Of a stretch of 49,523 nucleotides of DNA, positions 43,993-49,523 are shown one piece after another (position 1 is the stretch's first letter; each line of letters opens with the position of its first letter). Where the stretch lies: assembly GCA_049366815.1 (NCBI GenBank), contig JBMNCO010000246.1, positions 1 through 49,523 on the forward strand, in the 5' to 3' direction. The position numbers were made by a program, and so were the translations under genes. This stretch comes from CAYNYM01 sp049366815. Lineage in GTDB: Bacteria > Desulfobacterota > DSM-4660 > Desulfatiglandales > HGW-15. The notes below the pieces were generated by a model. The model saw only the letters and a list, made by a program, of their open reading frames with translations, did no database searches and had not been told where the DNA came from.

Positions 43993-44982
43993 CTATCGCC
44001 TCTTTCGCAACCTGGAACGGTACAGTATAGCAACGAGGTTCAGCCCGAAAACGAGCATGATCAGCACAAGGGCCGTACCGTACTGGAGGTGACGGGTCGC
44101 CTCGATCTCGGTTCCCGCCGTGGCCAGGACGTAGATGTGGTAAGGCAGGGCCATGATTTCATCGAACAGGGATCCGGGCAGGGACGGGGTGAAAAAGACG
44201 GCCGCAGTGAACATGATGGGTGCCGTTTCCCCGGCGGCCCGGCTGATCCCCAGGATGGCCCCGGTGAGAATACCGGGCAGAGCGGTGGGGAGCACGACCC
44301 GGTAAATCGTCTGCCACTTGGTGGCTCCCAGGCCCAGCGAGGCCTCCCGATAGGTATCCGGCACGGCCCGCAGGGCCTCTTCAGCGGACCCGATGATCAC
44401 CGGCAGGGTCATGGCCCCGAGGGTCAGGGCCCCGGCCAAGATGCTCACGCCCATCTTGAGGTAGACCACGAAAAAGCCGAGCCCAAAAAGGCCGAAGACG
44501 ACGGAGGGGACCCCGGCCAGGTTGTTGATTCCAAGCCGAATAATCCGGAGCACCTTCCCGGGTCTGGCATACTCGTTGAGATAGACGGCCGATGCCACCC
44601 CGATGGGAAGGGCCACGGCGATGGCCCCGAGACTCAGGCACAGGGTCCCCACAATGCAGGGAAAGATCCCCCCCTTGGTCATTGAATCCATCGGCGCCTG
44701 GGTCAAAAAGGTCCAGTTGATGGCCCGCCAACCCCTGGACATCAGGAAATACATGATGATCAGGAGAGCCACACCGTTGAGGGCCGTTGAAATCCGGAAA
44801 AGTCCAAACATGACACACTGAACGGCCTTTCGCTGCCGGCCCACCCTGTTCAGGATTTTGCGGCCTCCCTTTTCCAATGCCGTTCTCTTCGACGGTAAGG
44901 TCGGAGTCTCCATTACCATCCCGGCCCCGGTCGTCTCATTCGTCATTTCCTTTTCCTTCGTGACTCCCTGTGGCTTCATCAC
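43993..44982 (-). CDS. pstA: Phosphate ABC transporter permease PstA
   Basis: 329-aa permease with six main membrane helices and an extra N-terminal cytoplasmic extension of about 60 residues. The inner-membrane transport motif is EALRAVPDTYREASLGLGATKWQTI, given here as EALRAVPDTYREASLGLG then ATKWQTI. RAAGETAPIMFTAA is typical of PstA. Starts at GTG 44982, ATG 44979 or ATG 44946 are all possible; the last has AAGGAAAAGGAA upstream. It pairs with PstC. Confidence 0.93.
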   Translation of the reverse strand: MMKPQGVTKEKEMTNETTGAGMVMETPTLPSKRTALEKGGRKILNRVGRQRKAVQCVMFGLFRISTALNGVALLIIMYFLMSRGWRAINWTFLTQAPMDSMTKGGIFPCIVGTLCLSLGAIAVALPIGVASAVYLNEYARPGKVLRIIRLGINNLAGVPSVVFGLFGLGFFVVYLKMGVSILAGALTLGAMTLPVIIGSAEEALRAVPDTYREASLGLGATKWQTIYRVVLPTALPGILTGAILGISRAAGETAPIMFTAAVFFTPSLPGSLFDEIMALPYHIYVLATAGTEIEATRHLQYGTALVLIMLVFGLNLVAILYRSRLRKRR

Positions 44983-45020
44983 ATTCCGTGCTCCACAGGA
45001 CGTTCCCGTCCAGCCCGTCC

Positions 45021-45932
45021 CTATAACGTTGCCGCCCCTACCTGCCGGTATCTATTGGACACATAGTCCGCCACCAGATTAAAGGCCAGGGTGAAGAGGA
45101 AGAGCACGATCCCAGTTGCAAAGAGGGCATAGTAGTGCTCACCCCGGAACGGGGCCTCGGCCATCTCGGCGGCAATGCTCGCCGGCAGGGGCCTGACCGG
45201 ATCAAACAGAGACCCGGGAACCATGGCGGCACCACCCGCCACCATGAGGACCACCATGGTCTCTCCGATGGCCCTGGACATCCCCAGGATCACGGCCGTC
45301 GTGATCCCTGATATGGATGCCGGAATGATCACCCGCCAGATCGTCTCCCACTGGGTCGCTCCCAGGGCCAGGGAGGCCTCCTTCAACTCACGGGGCACGC
45401 TGAAGATGGCGTCTTCCGATATGCTGCAGATGGTCGGGATGGACATGAAGGCCAGCATCAGGGCGGCGTTAAAAAGGTTGAGGCCCGTAGCGATATTGAG
45501 TGCCTCCTGGAGAAAAGGCGCCACCACCACCATGCCGAAAAAACCGATCACCACAGAAGGCAGCGCCGCCAGGAGTTCCACCACGGGTTTGACCCATTCC
45601 CGGAGCCGCGCCGAGGAGATCTCCGCAAGATAGAGGGCCGTCAGGACCCCCAGGGGGATGGAAATGACGGATGCCATCCCGGTCACGGCAAGGGAGGCGA
45701 TAATCAGGGGAAAGATCCCGAAGTCCGGGGGATCGCTCGTGGGATACCAGTATTGACCGAAGAGAAAATCCTTCACCGAAACCACACCGAAAATGGGAAG
45801 GCCTTCAGCGAACAAAAAGATCAGGATGAGCCCGAGTGTCACGATGGAGGCCAGGGCCACAACAAAGAACGCCCCTCTGATGATCCGTTCCCGGAGCATT
45901 CTGCCTTTTCCGCCTATTTCACTTTTTGTCAT
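45021..45932 (-). CDS. pstC: Phosphate ABC transporter permease PstC
   Basis: 303-aa permease with about six membrane helices. The conserved loop is PRELKEASLALGATQWETIW and the helix with RAIGETMVVLMVAGG is a PstC marker. A periplasmic loop with FGQYWYPTSDPPDFGIFPL follows helix 1, as in the family. I chose ATG 45932; the ribosome binding site is weak and ATG 45899 is an alternative. It follows pstS after 113 nt containing a hairpin. Confidence 0.93.
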   Translation of the reverse strand: MTKSEIGGKGRMLRERIIRGAFFVVALASIVTLGLILIFLFAEGLPIFGVVSVKDFLFGQYWYPTSDPPDFGIFPLIIASLAVTGMASVISIPLGVLTALYLAEISSARLREWVKPVVELLAALPSVVIGFFGMVVVAPFLQEALNIATGLNLFNAALMLAFMSIPTICSISEDAIFSVPRELKEASLALGATQWETIWRVIIPASISGITTAVILGMSRAIGETMVVLMVAGGAAMVPGSLFDPVRPLPASIAAEMAEAPFRGEHYYALFATGIVLFLFTLAFNLVADYVSNRYRQVGAATL

Positions 45933-45997
45933 GTCACCAATCGAAACAGGGCCTGCAGCCCTTGTTCCCTCTTGTCCAATCCGAAAAGAGACGAGCG

Positions 45998-46017
45998 CCC
46001 CCCAGAGGTCCGGGGGG
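45998..46017 (-). terminator. Hairpin between pstS and pstC
   Basis: A G/C-only 6-bp stem (CCCCCC / GGGGGG, 8-nt loop) with further possible pairing, 28-48 nt after the pstS stop. Its position suggests partial termination or protection of the pstS message, which commonly makes binding protein more abundant than the permease. Confidence 0.5.
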
Positions 46018-46045
46018 TGCGTTGAGTCTCGAGCAAACCCTCTTA

Positions 46046-46864
46046 TCAATACAGGGGCACAAAACCAATCTCTCCAACGTATTTCTGGCCCTTTTCAGGG
46101 TGCAGCACAAAGTTGATGAAATGGAGGGTATCCCCCTTGGGCCAGCCTTTGGTAAACATGAACAGGGGTCGGCTGATGGGGTAGGTGCCGTTCAGGGTCG
46201 TCTCCTTGGATCCCTCAACTCCGTTCACCTCCAGGGCCTTGACCCCGGCATCCATATACCCGAGCCCGATATAGCCCACGGCGTTCTTGTTCTTTGCCAC
46301 GGCCTGGACCACGGCCCCGTTGGAGGCCTGAAGCAGGGCGCCGGGAAAAACCCGCTCCTTTTTCATGACCTTTTCTTCCCAGACCTCATAGGTTCCTGAG
46401 GACGTATCCCTGGAAACCACCACGACGGGCCTGTCCGGTCCCCCGATCTCTTTCCAGTTCTTGACCTTCCCCATGTAGATGTCCTTGAGCTGATCCATGG
46501 TGAGGTTGGTCAGGGTGTTGCTCGGGTGGACAACCGGTACGATGCAGTCGTAGGCCACGGCAAAGGGAACCGGCAGGACACCCTTCTCTATGGCGAGCTT
46601 GACCTCCTGGTCCTTGACAAAACGAGAACTGTCCGCGATATCCGTGGATCCGTCGATCAAGGCCTTGACCCCGTTTCCCGATCCGCCGCCTGAAATGGAA
46701 ATTCTGACATCCGGATATTTCTGCATGTAGGCCTCTGCGATCTTCTGGGCCACGGGCAGAACCGTGGTGGACCCCTTGATCACGAGGTTCCCGGCCAGGG
46801 CCAGGTTGGCCGAGAAACACAATACCATTGCCGTGATAACCGTCAACAAACCTTTTTTCTTCAT
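46046..46864 (-). CDS. pstS: Phosphate-binding protein PstS
   Basis: 272-aa periplasmic phosphate-binding protein. The signal peptide runs to about residue 24 (ANLALA then GNLVIKG). Binding-site segments are KGSTTVLPVAQKIAEAY, ISGGGSGNGVKALIDG and SRDTSSGTYEVWEE. No lipobox Cys follows the cleavage site, so it should be a soluble periplasmic protein. AAGGAGG lies 8 nt before the ATG. The upstream region has 11-bp-phased Pho-box-like repeats. Confidence 0.95.
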   Translation of the reverse strand: MKKKGLLTVITAMVLCFSANLALAGNLVIKGSTTVLPVAQKIAEAYMQKYPDVRISISGGGSGNGVKALIDGSTDIADSSRFVKDQEVKLAIEKGVLPVPFAVAYDCIVPVVHPSNTLTNLTMDQLKDIYMGKVKNWKEIGGPDRPVVVVSRDTSSGTYEVWEEKVMKKERVFPGALLQASNGAVVQAVAKNKNAVGYIGLGYMDAGVKALEVNGVEGSKETTLNGTYPISRPLFMFTKGWPKGDTLHFINFVLHPEKGQKYVGEIGFVPLY

Positions 46865-46898
46865 TTTTAATCCTCCTTTTTGAATCTAGCCTTTCATT

Positions 46899-46936
46899 GT
46901 TAGTGTTTCGTTAGAATGTTTCTAAAATTTTGTTAG
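46899..46936 (-). promoter_or_regulatory. Pho-box-like repeats near pstS
   Basis: On the minus strand CTAAC occurs at 46936-46932, 46914-46910 and 46903-46899, all in one 11-bp phase (with a weak repeat between the first two). This matches the 11-bp period of PhoB/PhoP direct repeats. A -10-like TAGATT lies about 9 nt further, where a Pho-activated promoter would have it. Confidence 0.65.
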
Positions 46937-47003
46937 TCTCCTCTATGTCTCCCTGCGTCAGTGGCATCCAAACCCTTGTTCACCAAGAAGTTAGGGTCCA
47001 TTT

Positions 47004-47030
47004 GTTAGCGGCCTGTTAAGGCTAAGTTAA
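47004..47030 (-). promoter_or_regulatory. Second Pho-box-like repeat set facing pstS
   Basis: On the minus strand TTAAC, TTAAC and CTAAC occur at 47030-47026, 47019-47015 and 47008-47004, exactly 11 bp apart. The arrangement resembles PhoP-type TTAACA direct repeats. It lies about 140-165 bp upstream of the pstS start. Confidence 0.6.
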
Positions 47031-47119
47031 AAATGAATAAAAGATATTGATTATCCGAAAGCATCGGCCCGGCCCATTGTCATCTGCTCCTGCAAGAAGC
47101 CAAAGAGCGCTATTCCATA

Positions 47120-47146
47120 TTAATAAGGATTTAGCCTTATCTTAAC
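47120..47146 (+). promoter_or_regulatory. Pho-box-like repeats facing the PHP-glycosyltransferase gene
   Basis: On the plus strand TTAAT (47120), TTAGC (47131) and TTAAC (47142) are exactly 11 bp apart, in the orientation of the downstream gene and about 130 bp before its ATG. This suggests that the divergent gene belongs to the same phosphate-starvation regulon. Confidence 0.55.
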
Positions 47147-47276
47147 ATTCCTAAAATGCTTAAGGACGAGGATTAATCAATAAAATCGGAATGCAATACA
47201 AGTTCGAGCAGCGGGAAAATTCGGCTGTCTAGGCCTCATTTATCAAATCGCTTGATACTCCAGGGAGGAATTTTAG

Positions 47277-49481
47277 ATGACAGACACGGTGCTGAAAGCG
47301 GATCTTCACGTCCATTCAAAGTATTCAACACGTCCTTCCGAATGGGTGCTAAGAAAAATCGGATGCTCTGAAAGTTACAGCGATCCACAACGAATATACC
47401 GGATAGCCAGGGAACGGGGCATGCACCTCGTGACCATCACGGACCATAACACCCTGGCAGGAAGCCTGGAGATCGCCCATCTCGAAAACACCTTCATGAG
47501 CGAGGAAATCACAACCTATTTTCCCGAGGATCGGTGCAAACTCCATGTCCTGGCATATGACATCAATGAGAACCATCATGAAGAAATTTCTTCATTAAGA
47601 GAAAATGTCTTCGATCTGGTCCGGTATCTTGACCGGGAAAACATCCTTTATGCACTCGCACACCCCCTTTATGCCATCAATGATAGACTGACGATCCATC
47701 ATATCGAGCAGATCCTTCTCCTTTTCAAGAACTTTGAAATGAACGGGACCCGGGACGGTTATCAGAACGGCATCCTGGCACAAATTCTCAATAGCCTGAC
47801 AAAGGGACAACTTGCACGCCTTGGGGAAAAACACGGCCTGGTTCCCTATGACCCCGAACCCTGGAAAAAGAATCTCATCGGGGGCTCGGATGATCACTCT
47901 ACCATGACAATCGCCCGCACCTATACGGCGGTAGAAGATGCCCAAAGTGTCAAGGGCTTCCTCAAGGGGATTGCCGGCGGACGGGCACAGCCCCAGGGGA
48001 AGGAGTCCAACCCTCGAATTATGGCCTACAATCTGTACAGCATCGCCTACCAATTCTATAAGGAGCGGTTCCATCTCGATCGTTATGTGATGAATGATCT
48101 GCTCATTCAATTCACAGACAGGGTCCTGCTGGAAGACGCCCGCGAAGAGGACGGTTTTTTGACCAGGCTCAGGGACACGTTGCGAAGATGGAAACCCCTT
48201 CGCCATTTCAAGTCATCCGCCGATACAATTTCGAAGATCTTCAAGGCCCAAGCCCGGGACATTGTCCTGGGCAATCCACAAATGTTTGCCCTGTTAAAAG
48301 ACCCCGGGACACAAGAGGCCGGCAGAGACGAAGTCTGGTTTCAATTCGTGAACGAAATATCAGGCAGCACCCTGAAGCGCTCGGCTGACGCCCTGCTCGA
48401 GGGTATCTCAGGGGCCGACATCTTTACCCTCTTTCAAACCATGGGATCTGCGGGCTCCCTCTACGCCCTGCTCGCCCCCTACTTTTTGTCCTACAGCCTT
48501 TTCACGAAGGACCGGCGTTTCTGCCGCAAGTGTCTCGCGCGGTTCATTAAAGACGCTCAAGAACCCGACACCGAGGACATCAAGGTGGCCCATTTCACCG
48601 ACACGCTTTACGAGGTCAACGGGGTGGGCAAAACCCTGCTCATGGAAGCCCTGATCACCGAGAAATATGGGATGGCCCAAAAGATCATTACCTGCAGTGA
48701 TGAGCCGGATGCCCCGGGCGTCGCACATTTCGCGCCGATCGGGACCTACAACATGCCGGAGTACCCGGAACTCAAATTTCTTTATCCGCCGCTCCTCAAG
48801 ATGCTCGATTATTGCTACGCGCAAAACTTTACCCACATCCATGCCGCCACGCCAGGACCCATAGGGCTGGCCGCCCTCGCCATCGCCCGAATCCTCAAGC
48901 TTCCCATCTACGGAACTTATCATACGGCCCTTCCCCAATATGCAAGCCAACTCACCGAGGATAGGGCCATGGAGGAACTCATGTGGAAATACGTGGTCTG
49001 GTACTACAATCAAATGGATGTGGTCTACGTACCCTCCCTGGCCTCCGGGGCTGAACTCGAGGCGCGGGGCATTATAGCCTCGAAAATCAGACACTACCCC
49101 AGGGGCATCGACATCGAAAGGTTCCACCCCTCGAAACGGAACGGCTTTTTCCAAAGCCACTTTGACCTGCAGGAGGAAGAACTCAAGATTCTCTATGTGG
49201 GACGCATTTCCATCGAAAAAGACATGCCCCTGCTTGAAGAGGCCTTCCGGAAGATCACGCTTCAACGCTCCGGGTTGAGGCTCATTGTGGTGGGCGAGGG
49301 ACCCTATCTTGAAGACATGCAGAAGGAAATGAGGGGGCTTTCCGCCACCTTCACCGGATACCTTTCAGGGGAAGATCTCGCGGAGGCCTATGCCTCCTGC
49401 GACATTTTTGCCTTTCCATCTGCCACGGACACATTCGGCAACGTGGTACTCGAGGCGCAGGCCTCCGACTGCCACTGGTAA
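47277..49481 (+). CDS. PHP-domain/GT4 glycosyltransferase fusion, 3' end apparently frameshifted
   Basis: 734-aa protein. The N-terminal PHP-type metal phosphoesterase domain has DLHVHSKYS (His11, His13), ITDHNT (Asp56, His57), AHP (His129) and GGSDDHS (Asp205, His207). A helical middle follows. From about residue 437 there is a GT-B glycosyltransferase: VAHFTDTLYEVNGVGKTLL, HIHAATPGPIGLAAL, GTYHTALPQY, PRGIDIERFHP, ILYVGRISIEKDMPLLEEAF and SATDTFGNVVLEAQAS. The last residues (DCHW) break the family pattern ASGLP; restoring one G near 49467 gives ASGLPLVI. The normal final 60-90 residues are absent. GGGAGGA lies 7 nt before the ATG. Likely Pho-controlled; substrate unknown. Confidence 0.8.
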   Translation: MTDTVLKADLHVHSKYSTRPSEWVLRKIGCSESYSDPQRIYRIARERGMHLVTITDHNTLAGSLEIAHLENTFMSEEITTYFPEDRCKLHVLAYDINENHHEEISSLRENVFDLVRYLDRENILYALAHPLYAINDRLTIHHIEQILLLFKNFEMNGTRDGYQNGILAQILNSLTKGQLARLGEKHGLVPYDPEPWKKNLIGGSDDHSTMTIARTYTAVEDAQSVKGFLKGIAGGRAQPQGKESNPRIMAYNLYSIAYQFYKERFHLDRYVMNDLLIQFTDRVLLEDAREEDGFLTRLRDTLRRWKPLRHFKSSADTISKIFKAQARDIVLGNPQMFALLKDPGTQEAGRDEVWFQFVNEISGSTLKRSADALLEGISGADIFTLFQTMGSAGSLYALLAPYFLSYSLFTKDRRFCRKCLARFIKDAQEPDTEDIKVAHFTDTLYEVNGVGKTLLMEALITEKYGMAQKIITCSDEPDAPGVAHFAPIGTYNMPEYPELKFLYPPLLKMLDYCYAQNFTHIHAATPGPIGLAALAIARILKLPIYGTYHTALPQYASQLTEDRAMEELMWKYVVWYYNQMDVVYVPSLASGAELEARGIIASKIRHYPRGIDIERFHPSKRNGFFQSHFDLQEEELKILYVGRISIEKDMPLLEEAFRKITLQRSGLRLIVVGEGPYLEDMQKEMRGLSATFTGYLSGEDLAEAYASCDIFAFPSATDTFGNVVLEAQASDCHW

Positions 49482-49523
49482 TCCGAAACTGTATTAGATA
49501 TGGCCTTTTGAAAATGTTATTTT

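Noticed and set aside
43933..44685. Long plus-strand frame across pstA
   Set aside because: Composition is Gly/Pro/Asp/His/Gln-rich low-complexity, typical of the antisense of a membrane protein gene; pstA is certain.
1..49523. CRISPR arrays, tRNA or rRNA genes, transposases, phage or integrase genes
   Set aside because: None recognised by eye on either strand; only the right-hand end hints at a possible rearrangement junction.

Overview
The window reads as ordinary bacterial chromosome with short operons on both strands and no phage, plasmid, CRISPR, rRNA or tRNA signature. The gene mix (DUF169 and DUF3842 proteins, a cytidylate-kinase-like protein, bacterial SMUG1, full-length NifU with NifS, an IspH-UbiA fusion, small Cys-rich proteins) suggests an anaerobic Desulfobacterota (former Deltaproteobacteria). 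This placement is inferred from gene content, not from a marker-gene comparison.

Layout. 0.7-4.6 kb: two exported hydrolases (tannase/feruloyl esterase type, then CocE/NonD type). 5.2-9.5 kb: DUF169 protein, cytidylate-kinase-like protein, a possible 28-residue membrane peptide, PLP-dependent dehydratase, HAD protein and J-domain protein. 9.7-16.9 kb: transporters (two MFS, one EamA), an M20 peptidase, an Fe-S reductase and small conserved proteins. 17.0-19.4 kb: ilvBN behind a near-consensus promoter, a Val/Leu-rich leader peptide and an intrinsic terminator, which together look like an attenuator. 19.4-25.9 kb: minus-strand genes for a cyclase-family hydrolase, TM2 protein, flavoprotein, receiver protein, STN/HEAT exported protein, MIF tautomerase, SMUG1 glycosylase, HNH nuclease and methyltransferase. 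26.3-30.4 kb: nifU-nifS-cysE-cysK, which couples cysteine synthesis to Fe-S assembly. 30.4-31.5 kb: HD protein and a tandem-repeat Cys protein. 31.9-35.5 kb: dus, an ispH-ubiA fusion and a GT2 gene, overlapping end to start.

35.6-41.9 kb looks replication-origin proximal. It holds plsY, parB-parA, a perfect parS palindrome, about 1.1 kb of non-coding partly AT-rich DNA, and dnaA coupled to a two-helix membrane protein. The DnaA is divergent in Walker A, Walker B and its DNA-reading motif, and the adjacent DNA lacks consensus DnaA boxes.

42.5-49.5 kb: a complete pstSCAB-phoU operon and a divergent gene for a PHP-domain/glycosyltransferase fusion. The intergenic region between them carries 11-bp-phased TTAAC-like repeats pointing both ways, as expected of Pho operators. 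The fusion gene appears broken near its 3' end by a one-base frameshift, followed by sequence that no longer resembles the family.
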